A stretch of DNA of 61,248 bases from Propionibacteriaceae bacterium (GTDB lineage: Bacteria > Actinomycetota > Actinomycetes > Propionibacteriales > Propionibacteriaceae): contig JAUNKK010000010.1 in NCBI GenBank assembly GCA_030532825.1, positions 1-61,248 on the forward strand, given 5' to 3'. Under the pieces are notes generated by a model that had not been told where the DNA came from, made no database searches, and saw only the letters and a list, made by a program, of their open reading frames with translations. Positions 27,548 through 36,208 of this stretch are shown in pieces (position 1 is the stretch's first letter; each line of letters opens with the position of its first letter). The translations under genes were made by a program, and so were the position numbers.

Positions 27548-28422
27548 CTCTGGTCACCGCCACTGGCTCTGGGGGCTGCAACAGCGAGAGCGAGGATCAG
27601 GTCGTCATCGCGCAGCAACAGTTCCAAGGTCTCGCCGAGGAGCAGCCGCAGCAGCACCCCGCGACCTGTGCTGGTCGCGGCGTAGGCAGGATGCGGGTTC
27701 CCGAGCAGAGCCCGCAGCAGCGCGGTCCAGGTGCGGCGGGGTAGGTCGAGAAGCGCGCAGGCGTGCCGATCCCGCCGCAACGCCTCATACGCCGATTGGC
27801 GGGTTCCTGCTTTAGCGAGAGCGCCGCAGACGTACTCGACCGAGGCCCGCACAGTGTCGGTCGGCCAGTCGAGCAGACACAGCAACGCGATTGCGTCCTC
27901 GGCAGCCGACGTCGCCGACATGCAGGCCTGCGCCGACCCCAACCGATCATGCGGATCGGCCGCAAGGTCGCTAGGCAGATCGTCGAAGACCTGGAATGCC
28001 GGGTGGTACTCGGCCAGCGCGGTCTCGCGGTCGGAGAACCGTTCTGGGTCGTGGAACGCCGAGACGTGCGAGCGGCGGGCTTGATGCACGGAGCAGAGGA
28101 GGCCTTGGGCGCGTTCTTCGTAGATGCAGGTGATCCGCACGGCGTGGGTGATGATCGCCCACGGGTCGCGGGCTTCGCGGGTGGAGCGGTTCTGCATCGC
28201 GTCAAATGCCGCCGCGACCGCATCCCAGGTATCGAGGCGGTACTTGCGCGCCAGCGCCTTGTATTTGTCGGCGGCGAACTCCATCAGATCGCGTGCAACC
28301 GGGTCGTGAACCCAGGCGTCGTCACCGCCCGTGTGCAGCCGGTTCAGCAGTGCCCGCAGGCCCTCGCCGGTCGTGAAGTCCTCACGCGAGGTCTCGGTGT
28401 TGGGATTGGTGGTTGTGGTCAT
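27544..28422 (-). CDS. Hypothetical, helical, sigma-factor-like N-terminal region
   Basis: 292 residues from the ATG at 28422 (GGAGG ten bases upstream). The segment EFAADKYKALARKYRLDTWDAVAAAFDAM ... DPWAIITHAVRITCIYEERAQG looks like the helical core of sigma region 2, but no clear -10-binding motif is seen. I therefore call it only a resemblance. The rest is helical and Leu/Ala-rich. It is coupled to the ParB-domain gene. Such proteins recur beside primase genes in actinobacterial ICEs; function unknown. Confidence 0.5.
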   Translation of the reverse strand: MTTTTNPNTETSREDFTTGEGLRALLNRLHTGGDDAWVHDPVARDLMEFAADKYKALARKYRLDTWDAVAAAFDAMQNRSTREARDPWAIITHAVRITCIYEERAQGLLCSVHQARRSHVSAFHDPERFSDRETALAEYHPAFQVFDDLPSDLAADPHDRLGSAQACMSATSAAEDAIALLCLLDWPTDTVRASVEYVCGALAKAGTRQSAYEALRRDRHACALLDLPRRTWTALLRALLGNPHPAYAATSTGRGVLLRLLLGETLELLLRDDDLILALAVAAPRASGGDQR

Positions 28423-28515
28423 GGTGTCGGCACCTCCTGGCAGGTAGGTGCGCGCCCGCTCCCACGAACGCGCCCCTCCCGTGCTGGGTGCCGTCTGGAC
28501 CACGACCCGTCACCC

Positions 28516-28941
28516 TCACCCGATCCCAACACCAGGCCGCGTCAGGGCCGACGTGGTGACGGTGCGCCGCCCGAACGCCGTGATCGGCGGCAGACGACGA
28601 GCCCGATTCCGCGCGGCCTGCATTCCGATCCGCAAGGGTGTGCTGGTGCGGCGGGCGAGCTCGGCTTGGAAGTCCAGGCCGCGGCCGGCGACGTTCGCCG
28701 AATGACGGGCCATCAGATCGGTTGGGCGCACCCATTCCACACCCCGGCCACGCACCACCGCGGCGTTCCGCTTCTCGGCATGAGCGACCTGCGCCGCGCG
28801 TAGCGCCTCCGGCGTCGTCGAGGCTTCAACGGCAGGCTCGCGGTGCTCGCGCGGCACCGAGAGCGCCTCGTCTGCCGGGGTCGGCACGACGCGCTTCGGA
28901 TCATGGCGCGGGTCGGCGTGCTGCCGGTCGGTGGTGTTCAT
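28516..28941 (-). CDS. Small basic hypothetical protein
   Basis: 141 residues, hydrophilic and Arg/Ala/Thr-rich. VEWVRPTDLMARHSANVAGRG and LDFQAELARRTSTPLRIG are the most structured-looking parts. No membrane helix or known motif is seen. Its ATG overlaps the stop of the DUF2637 gene by four bases, so it belongs to the same coupled operon. Function not recognised. Confidence 0.5.
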   Translation of the reverse strand: MNTTDRQHADPRHDPKRVVPTPADEALSVPREHREPAVEASTTPEALRAAQVAHAEKRNAAVVRGRGVEWVRPTDLMARHSANVAGRGLDFQAELARRTSTPLRIGMQAARNRARRLPPITAFGRRTVTTSALTRPGVGIG

Positions 28942-29666
28942 GAGGTGGTCTCCTCCCGCTCATCGGCGGACTCAGTGATGTCAGTAGGAAGGTGTGCGGG
29001 GGCGAACCAGCGGCCCACGGTCGAGGGATGCACCCCGAGCTCGCGGGCGATCCTCTTGTTCGACCACCCCGCCTCCCGCAGCTCCCAACCCAACGCCCGA
29101 CGATCCGCCGGATCGAGCGACCCAGCCTCAGCAGGCGCGGACGCCAGCTCAGCGACACCAACGGATGCCGGTGCCGCGTCCAGCTCGTCCGCCGCTGGGT
29201 CCGCCGTAGCGGTAGCGAGCACGGCGATCTGGGCACGACCAGATGGCTCCGGGACGGAGTCTGGGGTGCGGGTGAGGATGACGGTGAGGTGGGTGATCGC
29301 GAGCAGCACAACAGGCGGGACGGCTGCGACCGAGGCGGCGAGGATGCCGGGCACGTCTGCGTCGGCAACGACGATGGCGTGGATCGCGTTCGCGGTGACC
29401 GAGACGAGCGCGCCACCGGTCAGGAGTGCCCAGGGGTACCAGGCGGCGCGTTGCCCGGCGAGCGCGACGACGGCGACGGTCGCGACGACGATGATGCCGT
29501 CCACAATCAGCGGCCACGCCCATGCCTGCCCCGCCCCGATCCCCGAACGCGCAGCGAGATCGGCCAGCGAGGTGAACGACAGCCAGAACGCCCCAGCGGC
29601 GATGAACACCGTCCCCGCCACCGCCGTCCCCGCTGCCCACCGTCGCGGACTCGCCTTGTCGATCAC
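28938..29666 (-). CDS. DUF2637 membrane protein with C-terminal HTH
   Basis: 242 residues from the GTG at 29666, which overlaps the primase stop by four bases. Four hydrophobic helices span about residues 10-130 (AAGTAVAGTVFIAAGAFWL, then AWAWPLIVDGIIVVATVAVVA, then PWALLTGGALVSVTANAIHA and ILAASVAAVPPVVLLAITHL). A cytoplasmic tail follows with a Hin-like HTH (RRALGWELREAGWSNKRIAREL, HPSTVGRWF). DUF2637/SpdA-type proteins are typical of actinobacterial conjugative elements and may link spread or copy control with the membrane. Confidence 0.78.
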   Translation of the reverse strand: MIDKASPRRWAAGTAVAGTVFIAAGAFWLSFTSLADLAARSGIGAGQAWAWPLIVDGIIVVATVAVVALAGQRAAWYPWALLTGGALVSVTANAIHAIVVADADVPGILAASVAAVPPVVLLAITHLTVILTRTPDSVPEPSGRAQIAVLATATADPAADELDAAPASVGVAELASAPAEAGSLDPADRRALGWELREAGWSNKRIARELGVHPSTVGRWFAPAHLPTDITESADEREETTS

Positions 29667-30601
29667 AGCCCCGCCCTCCCGACAGAGGCCACGGGCGAGG
29701 TCGCGGAGCGGCTGCACCAGCGATCCGCCCCACGCAGTGCGTTGGCCGAGTGGCTGGCCTCGGGTGCGGGCTGGGTGGCGCGGTAGGCCGAACGCACGGT
29801 CGCGGCAATTTCACGCTCACTCAGGCCCGCCTGCGCAGCGGCTGGGCCGAGTACACCGAGTGCGTCGGCGGGCGGGGTGCCGTTCTCGGCGAGGCGGCAG
29901 GCCGCCCAGAACAGGCCCCGGTTCCGTTCGCCCTCACCACGCCCAGCGACCCAAGAGGCGAGCCGTTCGGCATCCACCGCGACCGCGCCCCGGTCGTTTC
30001 GCGGCGGCGGGGCGGGTCGGGGGTCGAGGAAGTCGCGGAGCCGTGCGGCATCGACGGGTCCGACGGCGTGCGTGGCGATGTCGGCTATCTCGTAGCGCAG
30101 CATGGTGCCGTCGATGGTTCGGCGGGAGGGCGGAGCGATGATGTAGCCGCCGTCACCCCGAAAATCGACCCCCGCGCCTGCGGCCTGCCACGACCGCTGC
30201 TCGGTGCCTGCTGTGGCTGGGAAGTAGGCGTGCGCGCCGCCGGTCGGGGTCCGCACCAGCAGACCCGCCCCACCAACCAGCCCCGCCTCGGAAGCACGCC
30301 GCCACGCCGCACGGCCATCGGCCGGCCCATGAACATCGACATCCACGACGACGACACCAGAAGGTGCGCCGGTGGGGAGGCCGATGTTCGCGTCCGGGGT
30401 GCGCGACCACCACGCGGCCACCTGCCTCGGGTTGCTGGTCGCGTCGAGGAACCCCCGCCGGGTGAGTGGCCGTTTCCCATCTGGTTCGCACGGGAACACC
30501 GGCACTCCAGCAGCTGCCAGAGTTCGTGCCGCAGCGGCGAGGTCAGGGGTGCGGTCTATGCGGATGAACGCGGCGAGAACGTCGAAAGCCTCAGCCATCA
30601 C
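29663..30601 (-). CDS. Bifunctional primase-polymerase (Prim-Pol) protein
   Basis: 312 residues. The N-terminal Prim-Pol domain shows AGVPVFPCEPDGKRPLTRRGF, GLPTGAPSGVVVVDVDVHG (catalytic acidic pair DVD), LLVRTPTGGAHAYF and VDFRGDGGYIIAPPS. A helical C-terminal part (ALGVLGPAAAQAGLSEREIAATVRSAYRATQ) follows. No helicase domain is fused. It probably primes complementary-strand synthesis after transfer or supports element replication. It is coupled at both ends by 4-bp overlaps. Confidence 0.87.
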   Translation of the reverse strand: MMAEAFDVLAAFIRIDRTPDLAAAARTLAAAGVPVFPCEPDGKRPLTRRGFLDATSNPRQVAAWWSRTPDANIGLPTGAPSGVVVVDVDVHGPADGRAAWRRASEAGLVGGAGLLVRTPTGGAHAYFPATAGTEQRSWQAAGAGVDFRGDGGYIIAPPSRRTIDGTMLRYEIADIATHAVGPVDAARLRDFLDPRPAPPPRNDRGAVAVDAERLASWVAGRGEGERNRGLFWAACRLAENGTPPADALGVLGPAAAQAGLSEREIAATVRSAYRATQPAPEASHSANALRGADRWCSRSATSPVASVGRAGL

Positions 30602-31671
30602 AGCCCCCGCCCTGTCAAGACCGGCGTGGTGTGCGGCCGGTCAGGCTCAACCTGCCGAGCGGACGCGCGGGTCGGCTTCGCGGACGGGGTAGCGCGTTCC
30701 AGCCCGGGAGGGGTGCCGTCACCGAGCTGCGGGGTGTCGAGCTGATCCAGAATCGCCAGCGCCGCGTTTCGCACTCGCTCGCCGGTCGCCTGCACGATCT
30801 GCGCGGGCTCCTTGTCGTCGGCGCGCGCCGCCCAGGTCGAGACGTACGGGATCGTGTAGCCGTCGGTGGTCATGCCGTGCGCGGCCCCGATCATCAACGC
30901 GACCGACTCGGCTTCAACCTCGCGGATACCGCGATGCTGCCGCACCTCCACGTCGCCCGGATCGTGCATCATCACATGCGCGAGCTCGTGCGCCAGCGTC
31001 TTTGCCTGCGCGGCGGGAGACATGTTCTCCCGCACCGACACTGTCCGGGCGCCGTAGTCGGTCATGCCGTTCGCGCCCATGATCGCCATCTCGTCCGGCA
31101 CGGAGACGACCTCGAAACCTGTCGCGCGTATCTGGGCGGCGAGGCCTTCCCAGAGCCCCATGGGTGCTTCGCCCTCCAACAGCACCGGGGTCGGCAACTC
31201 GGGCACCGGTTCGCCGTCGGTCTGGGAGACATCCCACACGTACGCAGGTCGGGCACCGACCATGCGCGAACGCACCACCTCACCAGGCTTCGGCTTCTCC
31301 CGAGGTCCCAGCCGCCGCCACGAACCAGAATCCGACGGCGTGCCCGTGGCGAACCTGCCTGTGACGGGCGCAAAGATCATGTAGCCCGGCTGGCCCTTCA
31401 TCACCTGACGCCCCAGACCCTGCCACTGCCGATAACCTGCCACCAAGGTCGGGAACGGCTCGGGCACCCGGCCGGCCTCGAAACCGGCCTGGTGCTGCAC
31501 CCAGATCAGCATCGTGTTATTGAACGAGCGGGACCGAAATCTCGCGGCGAACGTGAGTGCGTTGCGCCAGTCATCGCCGGTCACGAGCTGCTCAACGGCG
31601 TTTGTCAGCTTCTCGTGCAGCTCTTCGAGTTTTGCCTCACGCGCCGCCCGCTGCTCCAGTGTGGATGCCAT
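30598..31671 (-). CDS. ArdC-like antirestriction protein with zinc-peptidase motif
   Basis: 357 residues from the ATG at 31671. The N-terminal part (LTNAVEQLVTGDDWRNALTFAARF, NNTMLIWVQHQ) resembles the ArdC ssDNA-binding domain. The C-terminal half has a gluzincin motif HELAHVMMHD at residues 228-237, and EVEAESVALMIGA supplies the third ligand. ArdC proteins protect incoming single-stranded conjugative DNA from host restriction. It is the promoter-proximal gene of the minus-strand transfer operon, so it would be made first in a new host. Confidence 0.82.
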   Translation of the reverse strand: MASTLEQRAAREAKLEELHEKLTNAVEQLVTGDDWRNALTFAARFRSRSFNNTMLIWVQHQAGFEAGRVPEPFPTLVAGYRQWQGLGRQVMKGQPGYMIFAPVTGRFATGTPSDSGSWRRLGPREKPKPGEVVRSRMVGARPAYVWDVSQTDGEPVPELPTPVLLEGEAPMGLWEGLAAQIRATGFEVVSVPDEMAIMGANGMTDYGARTVSVRENMSPAAQAKTLAHELAHVMMHDPGDVEVRQHRGIREVEAESVALMIGAAHGMTTDGYTIPYVSTWAARADDKEPAQIVQATGERVRNAALAILDQLDTPQLGDGTPPGLERATPSAKPTRASARQVEPDRPHTTPVLTGRGL

Positions 31672-31892
31672 GATTGGGTCTCCTCTCGTGACCACCACGA
31701 CATTCGTGGGCGCGGCGGTACACCTTTGAGGTAGGCAACCCCTCCCGCCACGGCGAGAGCGAACCTGCTGGGCCCGCCGTATCGCGCGACCCGGTAGGCA
31801 CATGTGCTTCCTCGAGAAGCCGCGCGGGATTCGTATGGGGGACAACATCGTTCACCTCCTCTCTGGCGAGAGCGAACTACCCAAGCACAAAA

Positions 31893-31996
31893 TTGAGCAC
31901 GCTCAAACGGGTCGAAGTTCCCATTGGAGCACGACCGTTGAGCATGCGCAAGCCTTGATTTGTGCATGCCCAACGAGTAGTGTTGAGCATGCACAA
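31893..31996. promoter_or_regulatory. Array of four 14-bp palindromic operators
   Basis: Four sites fit TTGWGCAYGCNCAA: 31893-31906, 31938-31951, 31960-31973 and 31983-31996. Their centres are 45, 22 and 23 bases apart, about two helix turns for the last three. They lie in the 388-base region between the transfer operon and the XRE gene, so the XRE protein is the natural binder. Apart from these sites, 31672-31892 holds no gene; a 13-base direct repeat (31752-31764, 31865-31877) was also seen there. Confidence 0.8.
31955..31983 (+). promoter_or_regulatory. Candidate promoter of the XRE operon
   Basis: TTGATT and TAGTGT are spaced by 17 bases. The third palindrome fills the spacer and the fourth overlaps the -10 and start region, an arrangement expected for autorepression. 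The -10 box is a weak match. Confidence 0.4.
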
Positions 31997-32059
31997 CTGC
32001 CCTTCGGGGTGGACAACAGCGATGCCTTGCCCGTCACAAGGGAAAGGAGCTCAGCGACC

Positions 32060-32491
32060 ATGACCGAAGAAGAGGGCCAGGCTGCGGCAGTTGATCTCGC
32101 CAAGCGGCTCCGGCTTCTGATGGACGTTGCCGAGGTCGAGTCCGGCGCAGAGCCGACCTACTCGCAGATCGCGGACTTCCTCAAAGAACGCGGCGTCAAC
32201 CTGTCGCGCTCGCGCTGGACGTACATGGTCAACGGCCACCGCTACGTCCAAGACCCTGCCGTCTTCGAGGGGCTCGCCGCCTACTTCGATGTCGATACCG
32301 ACTTCCTCCTGGGAGCCGACGGCGCCACCACCCCGGAGAAGGTCACCGCGCAGCTCGACCTCGTTCGTTCCATGCGTGCGGCGAAGGTGAAGTCCTACGC
32401 CGCCCGCACCCTCGGGGACATCTCACCGAAAGCACTCCACGCCATCACCAAGTTTCTGGATGAGGAAATGACGCACATGCCTGAGCACTGA
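32060..32491 (+). CDS. XRE/EspR-like transcriptional regulator
   Basis: 143 residues; the ATG has AAGGAG nine bases upstream. The HTH reads PTYSQIADFLKERGVNLSRSRWTYMVNGHRYVQDPAVFEGLAAYFDVDTDFLLG. This is the EspR-like layout, an XRE HTH with a longer first turn. A C-terminal helical dimerisation part (LVRSMRAAKVKSYAARTLGDISPKALHAITKFLDE) follows. It likely binds the four palindromes just upstream and silences both its own operon and the divergent transfer operon. It resembles the ImmR-type master repressor in position. Confidence 0.82.
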   Translation: MTEEEGQAAAVDLAKRLRLLMDVAEVESGAEPTYSQIADFLKERGVNLSRSRWTYMVNGHRYVQDPAVFEGLAAYFDVDTDFLLGADGATTPEKVTAQLDLVRSMRAAKVKSYAARTLGDISPKALHAITKFLDEEMTHMPEH

Positions 32492-32552
32492 CAGGTATCG
32501 CGCAACGCGACGCCGATACCGGCTACGTGCTCTCCACCGAGAGGGGCGCACC

Positions 32553-33017
32553 GTGAATATCGAACAGACCGTATCGGCGGCCGTCGCGGACCTCCGGCTC
32601 GGCCACACCTTCACCATCGACGACCTCGTCCACGCGATCCAGGTCCGACGCCAGCGGACCCTGCGCGTGCACGAGCTACAAGACCTCGACACCAGCGACG
32701 GCCTCTGCGCCATCTGGCTGATCGGCGAGACCAAGGATGTCGTGCTCCACGCGCCGAGCGACTCCGCCCTGCACCGCCAGCAGTTCGTCCTGCACGAGTT
32801 CGCCCACATGATCCTCGGTCACTGTGACGGTGAGGACTGCGCGGCCACTGACGCGCTGCTGCCCAACATCCCGCCATACACGCGAGGTCGCCTCCTGAAG
32901 CGGCAAGACATCGACGGCGACACCGAGATCGCCGCCGAAGCCCTCGCCGACCGGCTCGCCGCAGGCATCCGAGGGCAAGTATTCGGCGAGTCCCGCTACT
33001 CGGAGGTCTTCGGATGA
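32553..33017 (+). CDS. ImmA/IrrE-family metallopeptidase
   Basis: 154 residues starting with GTG. The zinc motif HEFAHMILGH stands near residue 80, and EIAAEALADRLAAG supplies the downstream acidic ligand. ImmA-type peptidases cut the partner repressor when induced and so relieve repression, as in ICEBs1. The partner here would be the XRE protein encoded 61 bases upstream. The stop overlaps the next start by four bases (ATGA). Confidence 0.87.
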   Translation: MNIEQTVSAAVADLRLGHTFTIDDLVHAIQVRRQRTLRVHELQDLDTSDGLCAIWLIGETKDVVLHAPSDSALHRQQFVLHEFAHMILGHCDGEDCAATDALLPNIPPYTRGRLLKRQDIDGDTEIAAEALADRLAAGIRGQVFGESRYSEVFG

Positions 33018-34042
33018 CACAGACAGTCGTCGCAGCACTCATGTGGGTGCTTGTGGCGAGCCTGCTCATCGTCCGCAGGAAACGCGCCGACCGAAGCATC
33101 ACCTACGCCTCCATCACCATTGCGATCGCGATGACCCTGAACGTCGATGCCGTTTACGCCGCCATTGATCCGGTCTTGGGCGGCACCAACATCGCTACCC
33201 TGATTGCCGACACTCTGCTGATGACCGGGCTGTTCTTCCTTGGCCGAGGAGTCATGCACGCGGGCGAGTACCGGCCCCGGCTCGTGCGTGCAACCGTCAG
33301 CCTGCCTACCCTGCTGGTCGCGCTGGCCGCGATCACGGTGATATTCACGTTCATCGAACGCGGCCACACCACCACACAGTTCATGGCCGACCTCGGAAAT
33401 CAGCCGGCCACGGCAACGTACTCGATCACCAACTTCGTCTACTGCGGCATCGTGATTGCCGCCATGCTGATTCTTGCTACCCGGGAGTACCGAAACGCCC
33501 ATGGCGTTCAGCGCCTCCCAGCGGCTCTGCTCACTCTCGGTTCGACATTCGGGGTCGCGCTCTGCGTCGCCGTGCTCATCATGGACATCGCGCATGTCGC
33601 AGACCACCTCGACCTCATGCGCACTGTCCAATCTTTCTACGCACCCCTGTCGCTACTCACCTTCGGATTCCTCTGTGCAGGATTCACCGCACAACCCGTT
33701 GTCCGTCTCGCCCAGCACCACGCTCGCCGACGCCGCACTGTGGCTCTCGCCGCCGACCTCGAACCAGTCTGGGAACGCGCCACTCGCGTTCGGCCCGGCC
33801 TCAGCCAAGCAGAACCCCTCGCTGCCAGGGCAGACGACCCGGAAGGGCGACTCCACCGCAAGATCGTCGAAATCCGCGACGCCATGATCGACGGCCGCGT
33901 CACCTTCACCACCACCAACGATGAACGCGCGCTGCTCCAAGCCGCCGAACGACACCTCCTCGGCGAACAGCACACCGAGACCGGACCGAGCAGCGGCGGA
34001 GACGACGACGCAACAGAACCCAACAAGGAGCATCCCTCATGA
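33014..34042 (+). CDS. MAB_1171c-like polytopic membrane protein
   Basis: 342 residues. About seven hydrophobic helices cover residues 5-235 (VVAALMWVLVASLLIVR, LIADTLLMTGLFFLG, VSLPTLLVALAAITVIFTFI, FVYCGIVIAAMLILA, LLTLGSTFGVALCVAVLIMDIA, FYAPLSLLTFGFLCAG). A cytoplasmic helical tail of about 100 residues follows (RLHRKIVEIRDAMIDGRV). The layout fits MAB_1171c-type putative transporters/sensors that sit next to XRE-ImmA pairs in actinobacteria. It could sense or move a signal. It is coupled on both sides by ATGA overlaps. Confidence 0.72.
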   Translation: MTQTVVAALMWVLVASLLIVRRKRADRSITYASITIAIAMTLNVDAVYAAIDPVLGGTNIATLIADTLLMTGLFFLGRGVMHAGEYRPRLVRATVSLPTLLVALAAITVIFTFIERGHTTTQFMADLGNQPATATYSITNFVYCGIVIAAMLILATREYRNAHGVQRLPAALLTLGSTFGVALCVAVLIMDIAHVADHLDLMRTVQSFYAPLSLLTFGFLCAGFTAQPVVRLAQHHARRRRTVALAADLEPVWERATRVRPGLSQAEPLAARADDPEGRLHRKIVEIRDAMIDGRVTFTTTNDERALLQAAERHLLGEQHTETGPSSGGDDDATEPNKEHPS

Positions 34043-35175
34043 AACGAGCCATCGCTCTCGGAGCCGGGCTCCTCACCGCCAGCGCACTCGGCATCGGCGG
34101 GACCATCGCACGACGCCTCACCGCACCAGCCGGCCCTCGCATCTTCGACCTCACCATTCGCGACATCAAGCACGACGACGGGACTCAGCTGGTCGTTCTC
34201 GACCGCACCGATCAGACCACCACCGACGGCATATTCAACCTCTGGCTCGAACACGGCGGCTGGGCACAACTCTCCGCACAAGCGTCCGACCGTGGTCCGG
34301 GTCGGATTGCCCGCACCGTGGTCGGCACCTCGCCAGGGCTGACGCTCCGGGTCGGTGACCGAGCCTCGTGGAGCGGCATCTACTATGCCACCCCGGCCGA
34401 CGCCGGACTCAACGCACGCGACATCACCATCACCACACCCGCGGGTCCGTGCCCTGCCTGGCGCATAGACGGCGACCCCTCCACCTGGGCCATCCACATC
34501 CACGGACTCGGCAGCACCCGTGCCGGAACCCTCCGCGGCACTCAAGCCGCCACCGAACTCGGCTACAGCTCCCTCCTTGTCACCTACCGCAACACCACAG
34601 AAGGCCCCCGCGTCGGCACCGGCCGATCAACACTCGGCCACGTCGAGACTGCAGACGTGGACGAAGCCATCGGATACGCCGTCCGACGAGGAGCGGAACG
34701 GATCGTGCTGTTCGGCTGGTCAATGGGAGCCGCCATCACCCTCCAACTCGCCGCCCGCACGCGCCACGACGGGCTCATCACCGCGCTCGTCCTGGACTCA
34801 CCTGTGCTCGACTGGGCCGAGACCATCAAGGCCAACTGCTCCCGCAGCGGACTCCCAGCTTCCGCAGGTCTCCTCGCGGTCCCGTGGCTCACACTCGGCC
34901 CGCCCGCGATCATGGTCGGACTGCCGGAGCCGATCCCGCTGCGTCGCTTCGACTGGATCACTCGCGCCGCCGAGCTCGCTACACCCACCCTGATCCTCCA
35001 CGGCACAAACGACAGTTCCGCACCGATCCGGCTCTCGAAAGCACTCCGAGAGCGGCGCCCCGAGCTTGTGACTCTGGAGACCTTCGATGCCGACCACACG
35101 CTCGCGTGGAACTCCGATCCTGAGCGGTGGCGGGCCGTCGTGAGCGGCTGGCTCGCCGCGCAGCCGGTGACCTGA
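34039..35175 (+). CDS. Alpha/beta hydrolase, probably membrane-anchored or secreted
   Basis: 378 residues. The N-terminal hydrophobic helix (ALGAGLLTASALGIGGTIA) suggests an anchor or signal peptide. The nucleophile elbow GWSMGAAI, an oxyanion-type HIHGLGSTRAG, an acid region LILHGTNDSSAP and the final His in FDADHTLAW complete the hydrolase triad. The substrate is unknown; in this operon it may process or inactivate a small signal. It is the fourth gene of the coupled XRE-ImmA-membrane protein operon. Confidence 0.8.
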   Translation: MKRAIALGAGLLTASALGIGGTIARRLTAPAGPRIFDLTIRDIKHDDGTQLVVLDRTDQTTTDGIFNLWLEHGGWAQLSAQASDRGPGRIARTVVGTSPGLTLRVGDRASWSGIYYATPADAGLNARDITITTPAGPCPAWRIDGDPSTWAIHIHGLGSTRAGTLRGTQAATELGYSSLLVTYRNTTEGPRVGTGRSTLGHVETADVDEAIGYAVRRGAERIVLFGWSMGAAITLQLAARTRHDGLITALVLDSPVLDWAETIKANCSRSGLPASAGLLAVPWLTLGPPAIMVGLPEPIPLRRFDWITRAAELATPTLILHGTNDSSAPIRLSKALRERRPELVTLETFDADHTLAWNSDPERWRAVVSGWLAAQPVT

Positions 35176-35301
35176 TAAGTGCCGGAGCCACACCGTTTCG
35201 GATCGGCCACACCCGGACAAACCCAGTTTAAACCGCAGCCGCCCCGGTATGCTATTGGTTGTCGCCCCGTCCGGGGTGACGCCGTACGAGAGAGGACCAA
35301 C

Positions 35302-35568
35302 GTGGCTGAGCCGTGGCTGTCCGCAGACGACATCGCCGCCCACCTCGGGGTCACCAAGGACACCGTCTACACCTGGATCTCCGAGAAGGCCATGCCTGCC
35401 CATAAGGTCGGACGCCTCTGGAAGTTCCAAGCCAGCGAGATCGACGATTGGGTACGCGCAGGTGCCGCATCAACCGAACCGCATGCATCTGCGCCGCCAT
35501 CGCGTGTCGGTGGTCGCTCGTACGCTGACATCAACGAACACGGGAGGGGTGAGGATGACGCAGAATGA
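35302..35568 (+). CDS. Excisionase-type HTH protein heading the restriction operon
   Basis: 88 residues from a GTG with AGAGAGGA upstream. The MerR-like/Xis winged helix reads WLSADDIAAHLGVTKDTVYTWISEKAMPAHKVGRLWKFQASEIDDWV. The tail is short and polar. It overlaps the methylase start by 14 bases, so it is probably a controller of the restriction genes rather than an ICE excisionase, though either is possible. The 126 bases before it contain no gene. Confidence 0.8.
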   Translation: MAEPWLSADDIAAHLGVTKDTVYTWISEKAMPAHKVGRLWKFQASEIDDWVRAGAASTEPHASAPPSRVGGRSYADINEHGRGEDDAE

Positions 35569-36208
35569 TGCCCAGCGTTTGGTGAAGTCCAAGCAGCGCG
35601 TCGCGGATCACGGCGAAGTCTTCACACCCGCGTGGATAGTCGAAGACATGCTCGACCGCGTCAAGCATGAATCCGAGCGGATCGACTCACGCGTTCTTGA
35701 GCCCGCCTGCGGGTCAGGTAACTTCCTCGTCCCGGTTCTGGCTCGAAAGCTTGCCACGGTCCAAGCCCGCCATGGCAGGAGCGAGTTTGAGAAGCGCCAC
35801 TATGCACTGCTGGCGCTCATGTGCGTCTACGGTATCGAGCTGCTCGAAGACAACGCCGAGGAGTGCCGCGAGAACTTGAGCGAGCTGTTCAACACCTTCC
35901 TGGGGATCGGCGAGGAGGACGAGTGGGCCATGGCCGCGCGTGTCGTCCTCGCAGCCAACATCGTTCGAGGCGACGCGCTCACCATGGCGGTGCCGGGCGG
36001 GGACCCGATCACGTTCGCCGAATGGGGGTATCTGGGGAAGGGGAAGTTCCAGCGCCGCGACTTCCGGTATGACGAACTCACCCAACGTTCCGCATGGAAA
36101 GCGGAAGGATCACTGTTCGTTGACTTGGGGGCCGATCTGTTCGCACCGCAAGCGACGTACCCCACGATGACCGTGAGTGATTTGGCCGGACAGGCGGGCG
36201 CTGCATGA
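35555..36208 (+). CDS. Adenine-methylase-like protein lacking the catalytic NPPY motif
   Basis: 217 residues. [19 protein letters not shown] and the SAM-binding loop [20 protein letters not shown] are clear, and [17 protein letters not shown] and IVRGDAL follow. The protein ends before a catalytic NPPY/F motif would appear. It therefore looks like the SAM-binding half of an N6-adenine methylase. It is coupled by ATGA to a second methylase with the same VFTP opening, and may be a partner or specificity subunit of it. Confidence 0.75.
   Translation: MTQNDAQRLVKSKQRVADHGEVFTPAWIVEDMLDRVKHESERIDSRVLEPACGSGNFLVPVLARKLATVQARHGRSEFEKRHYALLALMCVYGIELLEDNAEECRENLSELFNTFLGIGEEDEWAMAARVVLAANIVRGDALTMAVPGGDPITFAEWGYLGKGKFQRRDFRYDELTQRSAWKAEGSLFVDLGADLFAPQATYPTMTVSDLAGQAGAA

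Noticed and set aside
31752..31877. 13-base direct repeat GGCGAGAGCGAAC
   Set aside because: Two copies 113 bases apart without symmetry or link to promoter elements; could be chance in GC-rich DNA.
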